DNA of 8,083 nt, from contig JAGQQT010000166.1 in assembly GCA_020426065.1 (NCBI GenBank), positions 1 to 8,083 of the forward strand, given 5' to 3'. Shown here piece after piece: positions 1 through 8,083 of this stretch. The notes under the pieces were generated by a model that had not been told where the DNA came from, ran no database searches, and saw nothing but the letters and a program-made list of their open reading frames with translations. Every line of letters begins with the position of its first letter. The first letter of the stretch is position 1. A program made the position numbers and the translations under genes. Source of the DNA: Planctomycetaceae bacterium (GTDB lineage: Bacteria > Planctomycetota > Planctomycetia > Planctomycetales > Planctomycetaceae).

Positions 1-178
1 GTTCATTCATCCCTTTCTTGAATTCCGTGATGCTTTTCCCCACAGAAAACATGGCTGTCGGCAATCGTTTGCCAAACAGCAGCAGGATGATCAACAACAG
101 GATGATCATCTCCGCCCCACCTGGCAGACCGAACATAGCCAGCACTGAAACACTCATACCACTCGCAAATGTCAACAT
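1..178 (-). CDS. tatA: Sec-independent (twin-arginine) translocase subunit TatA, 3' end cut by window edge
   Basis: TatA forms the membrane pore element that lets folded proteins with twin-arginine signal peptides cross the cytoplasmic membrane. Reading the minus strand from ATG at 178-176 gives 59 codons before the edge. The N-terminus is a short hydrophobic lead, followed by Gly-Gly-Ala-Glu, a transmembrane run rich in Ile and Leu (about residues 23-35), the TatA hinge LLLFGKRLP, and the start of the amphipathic helix SVGKSITEFKKGMNE. This hinge-plus-helix order is the hallmark of TatA/TatE; TatB is less likely because the FGKRLP...EFKKG form is typical of TatA. A GGAG Shine-Dalgarno lies 10 nt before the ATG (revcomp of 189-192), supporting this start. 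The C-terminal acidic tail and stop lie outside the window. A longer open frame of about 100 codons overlaps it in another frame but has no family resemblance. Confidence 0.88.
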   Translation of the reverse strand, partial: MLTFASGMSVSVLAMFGLPGGAEMIILLLIILLLFGKRLPTAMFSVGKSITEFKKGMNE

Positions 179-597
179 CGTTTCTAATCTCCAATGAGGA
201 GGGTTGCTGTCTCCAGCAAATCAGGCAGAGCACGCTGCCCCCGTTGTGGTCATTGCGGAACTGCCTCTCAAGGCAATACCTCTGCTGGATCATCATGTCG
301 TCCAAACATGAGGACGAATGAAACCGGCACTCCCATGAATACCTGAGTTTGAGACGAGAAGTAACGGGGAAGATCAGAGAAGATCTGGTCGCATTGCATC
401 ACGACTCGGAAGGAAACACTGCCGGATTCATGTCCGGTTCGTCATGTCTGAATCGTCAGTTTCGAAAAGTTCAGAAATTGACTCAGTACAAAATCACAGT
501 GCTCAGGTGGCAGGAGAATGACCTGACAAATCCCACAGGGGAGTAGGAAGCTCCAGAAATTATTGACGGCTCCTGATGCAAAGTCAATTCTCCAGCC

Positions 598-669
598 CTG
601 AAATCCCCCAATGCACATGGCGATTTTCCTGATCCTCCTGTTTTCCGAACTTCAGAACTGAAATCCCCC
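598..669. repeat. 12-bp direct repeat, copies exactly 60 bp apart
   Basis: CTGAAATCCCCC occurs at 598-609 and again at 658-669. Extending left, 591-610 and 651-670 match at 16 of 20 positions. The 60-bp spacing is close to a whole number of helical turns, which would suit a DNA-binding protein, but two copies only make this a weak signal and no function is assigned. Confidence 0.45.
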
Positions 670-839
670 GGGATGTCCAACCCCCTGTTCTGTACCGGAA
701 TGGTCTTAACGATTGGGGAATTGAGGAAAACTTGAGCAAAAAGTCAAAATTTCCGGTCGAGTCATCGTGCAGCATGGATCGATAATAAAGATACCAGGAT
801 GGATCCTGCTGTGGATCGGCTTGCGCCAGATCCGACACG

Positions 840-861
840 GTCAACTGATTTGACGTCAAAT
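840..861. promoter_or_regulatory. Palindromic operator-like site upstream of the SpoA-domain gene
   Basis: ATTTGACGTCAAAT at 848-861 is a perfect 14-bp palindrome ending 20 nt before the ATG at 882. An additional GTCAA at 840-844 forms a second inverted pair with the TTGAC at 850-854 (5-nt spacer), so three GTCAA/TTGAC half-sites lie within 20 bp. The position just before the start codon suits a repressor site or an RNA hairpin that affects translation initiation. No regulator is identified. Confidence 0.4.
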
Positions 862-881
862 TGCTCTGATACCAGTTCAAA

Positions 882-1859
882 ATGTCCAAACCGTTCCAAC
901 CCATTGATGATCTGCTGGCCCTGTTTGAGTCCAGCCAGGACCAGCTTGGCCCTGCGATCCAACAGGTTTTTGGTGAAGACTGGCAGATTTCTCAGGGGGA
1001 TGTGGTTCATTCCCGTACCGAGGATCTGCTCGAAATGGGCATTTCCAACCCCGGAATCTGTCTCCAGTACCGCAATGACCAGGATCAGGAATTCCTCCTG
1101 CTGTTACCAGAGGGGGAAGTCGGCAAGACCTGGCTGGATGCTGAGCAGGAAGAGACGCATCAGAAACTGCAATCGCTGATCGAAGCGATCAGGGGAATTC
1201 TGCCTGCTGAACACACTTCTGAAGCGGTCTGGGAACCAGATCTGCTCGATCGGCTCATGACCGATCTGGGGAGCGACTACGCAGGTATCATCCCGTTTGA
1301 TCTGTTTTCTGAAAGTGACCCTGCCCTCGGACAACCGCTGTTTGTGGTCGGTCTGGGCAACGCTTCCACTCAAGAAAATCAAGTTGCTGAAGGCGAACTT
1401 TTCTCTGCTGAGAATAGCTTGCTGGATGAAATCGATCCCGTCCAGGCTCTGGATGAAGATGGCCTGGATGATGTCTCGGCTGACTTTCCAGACGAATCCT
1501 ATGAGGATGAACTCGTAGAGGATTTCACAGAGGCTGAATTCTCCGAACAGACAGAGACTTCTGCCGAGGAGTCCCTCGACGGAATGGAACTGGTTCAGCG
1601 GGTCCGACGAGTCCTGCCGCTGCAGGTGGTGGTTTCGGTCCGTGTGGCAGAGAAAAAAATCGACATTGAACAATTGATCAGAATCTGTCCGGGAACCTTG
1701 ATCATGTTCCAGAAATCCTGCGATGATCTGCTCGATCTGTATGTCAACAACATCCGGTTTGCTCAGGGTGAAGCCGTAAAAATTGGCGAAAAATTCGGTC
1801 TGAAGGTCAATGAAGTGGGTGGAAAACAGACTCGGGAACCAGGAGTCTTTTCACTTTGA
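882..1859 (+). CDS. FliM/FliN-family (SpoA domain) protein with long acidic N-terminal region
   Basis: The 325-residue product ends in a domain of about residues 236-313 that reads like the FliN/FliM/SpoA C-terminal fold: a hydrophobic start (VRRVLPLQVVVSVRVAEKK), a short IDIEQLIRICPGTLI segment matching the family's 'L..L.pGsvI' strand, then LDLYVNNIRFAQGEAVKIGE and FGLKVNEV, the usual 'vdLyvNg...a.GEvv...fgvri' end. In flagellar motors this domain builds the cytoplasmic C-ring switch; in type III secretion it builds the sorting platform. Typical FliN is only about 100-150 residues, so this one carries about 230 extra residues. Residues 1-160 look globular and could be a very divergent FliY/CheC-like region, but this is weak; residues 165-234 are an acidic, Asp/Glu-rich linker. 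An in-frame TGA lies at 867-869, so ATG 882 is the first ATG, though no clear Shine-Dalgarno precedes it. No other flagellar gene is adjacent, so a motor role is inferred from the domain only. Confidence 0.75.
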   Translation: MSKPFQPIDDLLALFESSQDQLGPAIQQVFGEDWQISQGDVVHSRTEDLLEMGISNPGICLQYRNDQDQEFLLLLPEGEVGKTWLDAEQEETHQKLQSLIEAIRGILPAEHTSEAVWEPDLLDRLMTDLGSDYAGIIPFDLFSESDPALGQPLFVVGLGNASTQENQVAEGELFSAENSLLDEIDPVQALDEDGLDDVSADFPDESYEDELVEDFTEAEFSEQTETSAEESLDGMELVQRVRRVLPLQVVVSVRVAEKKIDIEQLIRICPGTLIMFQKSCDDLLDLYVNNIRFAQGEAVKIGEKFGLKVNEVGGKQTREPGVFSL

Positions 1860-1903
1860 ACCGAATGTTATGGAATTCTGCCCATTCTCATCCGGAGCGA
1901 CCT

Positions 1904-1963
1904 GTTCCTGGCAGGAACCTCAAATCTGGCCACAAACGGTTCCGACTGTTCAAATTTGAACAG
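1904..1963. promoter_or_regulatory. Paired GTTC...GAAC palindromes upstream of rpsA, overlapping a possible promoter
   Basis: Two inverted repeats with the same outer arms lie in the rpsA upstream region. GTTCCTG-G-CAGGAAC spans 1904-1918, and CTGTTCAAATTTGAACAG spans 1946-1963 as a perfect 18-bp palindrome. Their centres are about 43-44 bp apart, close to four helical turns. A -10-like TATATT follows at 1971-1976; a -35 at 16-bp spacing would be TTCAAA (1949-1954), inside the second palindrome, so a bound protein would block the promoter. The promoter assignment itself is weak. The CTGT...ACAG ends resemble an E. coli LexA box but the spacing is 10, not 8. Confidence 0.45.
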
Positions 1964-2003
1964 ATTCTGCTATATTTCCTGACCGACTGCTGTGAAAGGT
2001 TAA

Positions 2004-2044
2004 CGTTCAGGCAATCTTTTCCTGCAGGCGTTCAGACTGTTCAA
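2004..2044 (+). repeat. Additional GTTCA half-sites in the rpsA leader
   Basis: GTTCA recurs at 2005-2009, 2030-2034 and 2040-2044 (as TTCAA of CTGTTCAA), and GACTGTTCAA at 2035-2044 exactly repeats 1944-1953, the left part of the 18-bp palindrome. With the palindrome's own arms this gives about five copies within roughly 100 bp, more than chance would predict for a 5-mer. They may be secondary binding sites for the same unknown regulator. Confidence 0.35.
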
Positions 2045-2060
2045 CGAGACGCGGGTCTCG
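2045..2060 (+). other. Small hairpin in the rpsA leader
   Basis: CGAGAC-GCGG-GTCTCG forms a perfect 6-bp stem with a 4-nt loop about 87 nt before the rpsA start codon. The nearest T-run (2081-2087) is 20 nt further on, so it is not a standard intrinsic terminator. It could be a leader structure for feedback control, as ribosomal protein mRNAs often have, but the sequence shows only the hairpin. Confidence 0.3.
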
Positions 2061-2146
2061 CAGTCACAATGTAAACTTACTTTTTTTGTAGTAGGCCCTG
2101 CTTCTGAAACAACGTGTCTTCAGAGCATTCCGGGCGTGGAAAACAG

Positions 2147-3940
<1,794 letters not shown>

Positions 3941-3967
3941 TTCGACTGTCACACTCTGAAGAACCTG

Positions 3968-4001
3968 ACGCAGGAAGCACCCGTTGCTTCCTGCGTTTTT
4001 T
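3968..4001 (+). terminator. Rho-independent terminator of rpsA
   Basis: A perfect 12-bp stem (ACGCAGGAAGCA at 3968-3979 with its complement at 3985-3996) closes a 5-nt CCCGT loop and runs into a T6 tract ending at 4001. It starts 27 nt after the rpsA stop codon. Confidence 0.93.
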
Positions 4002-4029
4002 GTTTCCCTGCACTTTTTGACGCAATCCC

Positions 4030-4058
4030 GGGACAATTTCCCACTCAGTGCCTAAAAT
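4030..4058 (+). promoter_or_regulatory. Candidate sigma70-type promoter for the SCO1-DUF420 gene
   Basis: GGGACA at 4030-4035 (4 of 6 to TTGACA) and TAAAAT at 4053-4058 (5 of 6 to TATAAT) are 17 bp apart. They lie just after the rpsA terminator and about 70 nt before the next start codon, where a new promoter is expected. The -35 match is modest. Confidence 0.4.
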
Positions 4059-4127
4059 GAGCCAGCAAACAGGCATGCAATTGCACCTGACTCATACCAG
4101 CACATTTCCCCAGGCAAACGAGCACTG

Positions 4128-5384
4128 ATGACATCTTCGGATTCCGCCCACACATCCAATTCCCCCATTGAGCGTTCCTTTGTGATGCAGCGAACCGTGG
4201 GAGGGATTCTCTGGCTGATCGCCATCGTGGCGGTGCTGGTAATGGCTGCCAATCCACGGCCTGCTACTCCAGAGGTTACATCAGAAACACCCGTCATTAA
4301 CCTGGAGGTCACACACGGTGACTCCTCAGCGGATCAGCCGGAACGGTTTGTGGCCAACTTTGAACTGACCGAGCGGAGTGGAAAAACGGTCACGAATACA
4401 GACCTCAAAGGAAACCCGTGGGTCGTCAATTTCATTTTCACGAAATGCGTCATGTCCTGCCCGGCTAACACCAAAGCCATGATGGAACTGGCCGAACGCT
4501 GTGAAGACACTCCGGTCAAATTCGTCACGATTACCGTGGATCCGGAACGAGACACCCCCGAGCAACTCAAGGATTACGCCGAGATCTTTGGAGCGGATCC
4601 TGAGAAATGGTGGTTTCTGACCGGGGAGAAAGAAAAAATCCATTCGCTCATCCAGGACAGTTTCCTGCAGGTTGTTGAGGAAAAGACGGGCGAAAATCGT
4701 CTGCTTGGTTACGAATTCGCTCATACTGACCGGGCCATTCACATTGATGCCAACGGGAAGATAGTGGGGCAATATCTGACAACCGCTCCAGAAGAAATGG
4801 CCAAACTGGCTCGTGTACTGCATGGAGAAATGGAAACGCCCGAGGAAAACATCTTCATCGCCCCTCAGGATCCCGCCGAACCACTCCCCCAGGCTCTCAA
4901 AATCGAGCCCGCAACTGAGGATTTGAAACCGGATGTGGAAGTTCCCCCCTGGGTTACTTCGCTGCCAGCGGTGAATGCCGGGCTGAATGGGCTGGCCACT
5001 CTGTTGCTGCTGGCCGGTTTTATCCTGATCAAGTCCGGCAAGCGGACGGCCCATCGAAATGTGATGCTCCTTGCCTTTTGTGTTTCCGTGCTGTTTCTGG
5101 CCTGTTATCTGACGTATCACTTCGGCCTGAGGCACTATACAGGCGAATCCTCGAAATCGTTTCCCGATCTCGGCTTTATCCGGCTGGTGTACCTGACCAT
5201 TCTGTTCAGTCATATCCTGCTGGCCGTCCCGGTACCGGTTCTGTCACTGATGACGATTAGGTATGGTCTCCGAGGTCGGCTGGAGCAACATCGCTTCTGG
5301 GCGAGAATCACATTCCCCATCTGGTTGTATGTGTCCGTCACCGGCGTCATAATCTATTTCATGCTCTATCACCTCGCAGCATGA
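4128..5384 (+). CDS. SCO1/SenC-DUF420 (CtaM-like) fusion, haem-copper oxidase assembly protein
   Basis: The 418-residue protein joins two cytochrome oxidase assembly modules. A membrane anchor lies at residues 23-41. An SCO1/SenC thioredoxin-fold domain follows (about 70-235), with the copper ligands visible: the CxxxC pair C107 and C111 in FTKCVMSCP, and H199 in the FAHTDRAIHID segment; VTITVDPERDTPEQL is the typical family strand-turn. SCO proteins deliver copper to the CuA site of subunit II outside the cytoplasm. After a Pro/Glu-rich linker (about 240-278), residues 279-417 form a DUF420 domain with four predicted helices and conserved-looking histidines H309, H331, H336, H362 and H388. 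DUF420 includes CtaM (YozB), needed for aa3 oxidase function in Staphylococcus aureus. The fusion puts both steps on one polypeptide. ATG 4128 has only a weak GAG upstream; M20 (4185) is an alternative start that keeps the anchor. No oxidase subunit gene is in the window. Confidence 0.9.
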   Translation: MTSSDSAHTSNSPIERSFVMQRTVGGILWLIAIVAVLVMAANPRPATPEVTSETPVINLEVTHGDSSADQPERFVANFELTERSGKTVTNTDLKGNPWVVNFIFTKCVMSCPANTKAMMELAERCEDTPVKFVTITVDPERDTPEQLKDYAEIFGADPEKWWFLTGEKEKIHSLIQDSFLQVVEEKTGENRLLGYEFAHTDRAIHIDANGKIVGQYLTTAPEEMAKLARVLHGEMETPEENIFIAPQDPAEPLPQALKIEPATEDLKPDVEVPPWVTSLPAVNAGLNGLATLLLLAGFILIKSGKRTAHRNVMLLAFCVSVLFLACYLTYHFGLRHYTGESSKSFPDLGFIRLVYLTILFSHILLAVPVPVLSLMTIRYGLRGRLEQHRFWARITFPIWLYVSVTGVIIYFMLYHLAA

Positions 5385-5385
5385 G

Positions 5386-5400
5386 CCCCGACTGGCGGGG
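5386..5400 (+). other. Short GC-rich hairpin after the SCO1-DUF420 gene
   Basis: CCCCG-ACTGG-CGGGG forms a 5-bp stem with a 5-nt loop starting 2 nt after the stop codon. No T-run follows, so it may slow or protect the transcript end but is not a standard intrinsic terminator. The rest of the 107-bp gap before the next gene shows no convincing promoter. Confidence 0.3.
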
Positions 5401-5491
5401 ACAATCAGGCTGCATCCCACATTTTCCCGCTCAGCAGCGCTGCCATCAGGGTGATGGCCTGTTGAGCTAACCCTGTTGGTGTTCACTCATT

Positions 5492-6652
5492 ATGGCCGAT
5501 TCGTCATCGTCTTTGCGTTTTTCCACCCGTTGTGTTCATGTGGGTGTGAACAAGGACACTCTGTTCAACAGCTGCACAACCCCCATTTACACATCGTCCA
5601 CTTATTACTGGAACGATCTGAAAACCAACAGCGGCTATGACTACACCCGCAGTGCCAATCCAACACGGAAAGCACTGGAAGAAAACATTTCAGCTCTGGA
5701 AGGGGGCGTGGGAGCCCAGGCAACGGCCACCGGGATGGCGGCGATTACCACCACCATGCACCTGTTTGCCCCGCACGATCACATCATTGCCGGCAACGAT
5801 ATCTACGGTGGAACCTACCGTCTGTTTGCCGATGTGTTTACGAAGATGGGGCTGCGATTTTCATTTGTTGACATGGGAAATCTGGATGCCGTCCGGGCTG
5901 CCATTGAACCGGATACGAAGTGCATCTGGATTGAAACCCCCAGCAATCCTCTGCTGAACCTGGTGGATATTGAAGCTCTCACCGCAATCGCCCGGGAACA
6001 CAATCTGCTTTCGATTGCCGACAATACGTTTCTGTCCCCTTATCTGCAGCGTCCCTTCGAAATGGGTGTGGACATTGTTGTGCACTCGACCACCAAGTAT
6101 CTGAATGGACATTCGGATGTTGTGGGTGGCTGCGTGGTTTCCCGCACCCAGGAGAATGCCGCCAAAGTCGCCTACATTGTGAACGCTCTGGGGCTGGGGT
6201 GCTCTCCGTTTGATGCATTCCTTGTGCTGCGGGGCGTGAAGACGCTGGGGCCACGTATGGAAGCTCATCAGAAAGGAGCGATGGCTCTGGCCCGGATGCT
6301 GGATGCTCATCCACAGGTAGAGAAAGTTTATTATCCCGGCCTGGAAACACATCCGGATCACGAACTGGCCAAACGCCAGCAGGATGGTTTCGGCGGCATG
6401 GTCAGTTTTGATATTAAAGGGGGACGTCCGGCAGCCGAACGGATGTTTGCCAAAATCCGCATTTTCCAACTGGCCGAATCTCTGGGCGGGATTGAATCAT
6501 TGATCGAATACCCGGAAACAATGAGCCATGCTTCGATGACTCTGGAAGCACGCCGGGCAGCAGGCATCAGCGAAAGCACGATCCGGATTTCCGTGGGCAT
6601 CGAAGATCCGGAAGATCTGATTGCCGACATGAAGCAGGCTCTGGAAGGCTGA
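5492..6652 (+). CDS. Cystathionine gamma-synthase/lyase family PLP-dependent enzyme
   Basis: A cytoplasmic fold-type I PLP enzyme of the Cys/Met metabolism family, which makes or cleaves cystathionine in the transsulfuration route between cysteine, homocysteine and methionine. The 386-residue length is standard. Visible signatures: RFSTRCVHVG at the N-terminus; YDYTRSANPTR (Y49, R53: phosphate contact to the neighbouring subunit); the GMAAI turn; the ring-binding aspartate D177 in SIADNTFLSPYLQRP; the Schiff-base lysine K202 in HSTTKYLNGHSDVVGG; and the substrate-carboxylate arginine R365 in STIRISVGIED. The late motif SLGGIESLIEYPETMSHAS is of the gamma-synthase/gamma-lyase type; E. coli beta-lyase has a different SWGG-type sequence here. 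I cannot tell MetB (synthase) from a gamma-lyase or a multi-substrate enzyme by eye. ATG 5492 lacks a clear Shine-Dalgarno, but it places the conserved N-terminus correctly. Confidence 0.93.
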   Translation: MADSSSSLRFSTRCVHVGVNKDTLFNSCTTPIYTSSTYYWNDLKTNSGYDYTRSANPTRKALEENISALEGGVGAQATATGMAAITTTMHLFAPHDHIIAGNDIYGGTYRLFADVFTKMGLRFSFVDMGNLDAVRAAIEPDTKCIWIETPSNPLLNLVDIEALTAIAREHNLLSIADNTFLSPYLQRPFEMGVDIVVHSTTKYLNGHSDVVGGCVVSRTQENAAKVAYIVNALGLGCSPFDAFLVLRGVKTLGPRMEAHQKGAMALARMLDAHPQVEKVYYPGLETHPDHELAKRQQDGFGGMVSFDIKGGRPAAERMFAKIRIFQLAESLGGIESLIEYPETMSHASMTLEARRAAGISESTIRISVGIEDPEDLIADMKQALEG

Positions 6653-6677
6653 GACCAGTTCTCTATTTGATTCAAAT

Positions 6678-6719
6678 AAAAACGGCAGCCGGAGCTTTTC
6701 AGTTCTGGCTGCCGTTTTT
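6678..6719. terminator. Bidirectional intrinsic terminator between convergent genes
   Basis: AAAAACGGCAGCC (6678-6690) pairs perfectly with GGCTGCCGTTTTT (6707-6719). The inner GGAGC/GTTCT adds five more pairs including two G-U wobbles, leaving a 6-nt loop. The A-run on one side and the T-run on the other provide a U-tract in both directions, so it can end both the plus-strand PLP enzyme gene (stop at 6652) and the minus-strand rtcB gene (stop at 6726). Confidence 0.92.
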
Positions 6720-6725
6720 GTTCAT

Positions 6726-8083
6726 TCAGTCCTCCGCTCGACTTCCATCGCCACACATTTTGACGATTTTCGGATCGAACCGTGCGACAGTCTCGACGAG
6801 ATCTGTCTGCTCCGCCATCACCGATTCGATGTTCTTGTAAACACCGGGCACTTCATCGGCTCCAGCGGAGAGCACAGTAATTCCCCGCTTGCTGAGACTG
6901 TTCCTGACCGCTTTGAAGTTGTACTTCGAGCGGGCCTGAGTCCGGGACATCCGCCGACCTGCACCGTGCGAAGCAGAGTGCAGACTTTCGTCATTCCCCA
7001 AACCACGCACCACAAATGCCGGATCGGCCATCGAACCGGGAATCACTCCCAGCACTCCTTTACCTGCGGGAGTTGCACCTTTCCGATGAACAATCACTTC
7101 TTTTCCCTGGTGAGTTTCCTTCCAGGCAAAATTATGGTGATTTTCCACCGTCGCGAGAATGCGCCCCCCCACCAGCTTGCTGACATTCCGATGAATGACC
7201 GCATGATTGGCTGCCGCATACTCTCCCATCAGGTTCATGGCCTGCCAGTAATCCTGACCTTCCTGAGTATCCATATCGAGCCAGGCCAGCCGACCAAATT
7301 CGGCCAGGGAAGGCGGAAGCATTCGCTGGGCAATACTGGAATAGACATTGCAAACCGCCGCTCCCGCTCCGCGTGAACCGCTGTGACTGAGCAGTGCCAC
7401 GTAAGTTCCCGGATCAAGGTTCAGTTCTTCATCCCGTTCGGAAAGTGTGAGGACTCCGAACTCCACAAAGTGGTTTCCGGATCCGGATGTGCCCAGCTGT
7501 TTGCGGGCAACATCTTTTTTCTCACGGGTCACACGGGTCACGTTCCAGTCATGATCGAGGACCTCATGATCCTGAGGCTTATCCCATTCACAACCGACAC
7601 CGAACCGCGTTCCGTTTTCCAGCCCGTTCTTGAACTGCTCCTGCTGACGTTCCAGCAGATCCACCGGCAGGTCCAGCACTGACAGTTTCATCCGGCAGGC
7701 AATATCCACACCCACCGCATACGGCACAACCCGATTTTCCATGGCCAGCACACCACCAATCGGCAGTCCGTAACCGACATGCGCATCCGGCATCAAGGCC
7801 GCCCCGGTCGCTCCGGGGAGTCGACAGGCCTGCTCCATCTGCACATGACTGGCCGGATCAATTTCCGATCCCCAGGTGCGGTAGGTAATCGGATCGAAGA
7901 CCGGAATCTGCTCCCCTTCGTGAAGCTTGGTTGCCAGTTCTCCCAGAATCGCGTCTGCGATCGAGGCCGCAGGATCCGCAATCAGGTCCGAAAGAACTGT
8001 TTTCAGCTCTTTTCCCCGCAATTTCCGCTCCCGCACCAGTTCCGGAATGACCCGGATTGCGTCTGGAAGTACATAATCAGGCA
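6726..8083 (-). CDS. rtcB: RtcB-family RNA-splicing ligase, 5' end at or beyond window edge
   Basis: RtcB joins RNA 2',3'-cyclic phosphate or 3'-phosphate ends to 5'-OH ends using GTP and Mn2+, in RNA repair or tRNA splicing. The family signatures are in order: the metal-binding cysteine in AVGVDIACRM (codon 7697-7695), LGTSGSGNHFVEFG, LLSHSGSRGAGA, the ENHHNF pair, HRKGATPAGKG, IPGSMADPAFVVRG, and the guanylylated histidine in SASHGAGRR (codon 6968-6966), then YKNIESVMAEQTDLVETV near the end. Two positions differ from the common form: DIACRM where E. coli-type enzymes have DIGCGM, and SMADP where SMGT is usual. This suggests a particular RtcB subfamily. A GTG at 8036 is in frame, but open coding continues upstream (PDYVLPDAIRVIPELV) to the edge, so GTG 8036 is probably not the start. 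The last complete codon is at 8081-8079, and positions 8083-8082 read TG, so the start codon could straddle the edge. No rtcA or archease gene is visible. Confidence 0.95.
   Translation of the reverse strand, partial: PDYVLPDAIRVIPELVRERKLRGKELKTVLSDLIADPAASIADAILGELATKLHEGEQIPVFDPITYRTWGSEIDPASHVQMEQACRLPGATGAALMPDAHVGYGLPIGGVLAMENRVVPYAVGVDIACRMKLSVLDLPVDLLERQQEQFKNGLENGTRFGVGCEWDKPQDHEVLDHDWNVTRVTREKKDVARKQLGTSGSGNHFVEFGVLTLSERDEELNLDPGTYVALLSHSGSRGAGAAVCNVYSSIAQRMLPPSLAEFGRLAWLDMDTQEGQDYWQAMNLMGEYAAANHAVIHRNVSKLVGGRILATVENHHNFAWKETHQGKEVIVHRKGATPAGKGVLGVIPGSMADPAFVVRGLGNDESLHSASHGAGRRMSRTQARSKYNFKAVRNSLSKRGITVLSAGADEVPGVYKNIESVMAEQTDLVETVARFDPKIVKMCGDGSRAED

Larger units (their letters stand above)
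179..881. other. Long divergent intergenic region without a convincing gene
   Basis: About 700 bp separate the minus-strand tatA start from the plus-strand SpoA-domain gene. Short open frames on both strands (for example + 349-546 and - 584-904) have no recognisable domain, no convincing ribosome binding site and look like chance frames. The stretch must contain the promoters of both flanking genes, but I could not pick a convincing -35/-10 pair. It holds a 12-bp direct repeat at 598 and 658 and a palindrome at 848-861, listed separately. An undetected small RNA or short peptide gene cannot be excluded. Confidence 0.6.

Noticed and set aside
3..305. 100-codon minus-strand open frame at the left edge
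   Set aside because: It overlaps the tatA reading frame out of phase; the tatA frame has a clear family signature and Shine-Dalgarno, while this product resembles nothing.
584..904. 106-codon minus-strand frame opposite the start of the SpoA-domain gene
   Set aside because: No recognisable domain and no good ribosome binding site; it runs antisense into a supported gene.
1946..1963. LexA/SOS box before rpsA
   Set aside because: The CTGT and ACAG ends are 10 bp apart rather than the 8 of the E. coli box, and rpsA is not a typical SOS gene.
1856..2074. 72-codon plus-strand frame starting at the SpoA gene stop
   Set aside because: It needs a TTG start, has no domain-like features, and covers the palindromic rpsA upstream region.
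2114..2146. GTG start for rpsA giving 11 extra residues
   Set aside because: No Shine-Dalgarno before the GTG, whereas ATG 2147 has a purine-rich site at proper spacing and begins with a plausible S1 N-terminus.
5386..5400. Intrinsic terminator after the SCO1-DUF420 gene
   Set aside because: Stem is only 5 bp and no T-run follows.

Overview
The window looks like ordinary chromosomal DNA from a planctomycete (Gimesia/Rubinisphaera-like, GC near the low 50s %). This is inferred from the character of the proteins: a six-repeat ribosomal protein S1 with a glycine-rich tail, an SCO1 domain fused to a DUF420 membrane domain, and a FliN-like protein with a long acidic extension. No mobile element, CRISPR array, tRNA, rRNA or phage gene is visible.

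Layout, left to right. (1) The 5' part of a minus-strand tatA gene, cut by the left edge (1-178). (2) A roughly 700-bp divergent intergenic region with no convincing gene; it holds a 12-bp direct repeat exactly 60 bp apart and, just before the next gene, a 14-bp palindrome. (3) A plus-strand gene (882-1859) for an acidic protein ending in a FliN/SpoA domain. (4) A 287-bp leader before rpsA containing two GTTC...GAAC palindromes, extra GTTCA half-sites and a small hairpin. (5) rpsA (2147-3940), closed by a strong intrinsic terminator. (6) A separate unit with its own candidate promoter, encoding an SCO1-DUF420(CtaM-like) fusion for haem-copper oxidase assembly (4128-5384). (7) A PLP-dependent cystathionine gamma-synthase/lyase family gene (5492-6652). 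(8) A bidirectional terminator between convergent genes. (9) A minus-strand rtcB RNA ligase gene running off the right edge (6726-8083).

The genes do not form one pathway: protein export (Tat), motor-switch-like function, translation, respiratory oxidase biogenesis, sulfur amino acid metabolism and RNA repair sit side by side, mostly as single-gene transcription units with their own terminators. I see no clear new multi-gene system. The points most worth a second look are the GTTC/GAAC operator-like array in front of rpsA, the SCO1-DUF420 fusion, and the isolated SpoA-domain protein with its palindromic upstream region.
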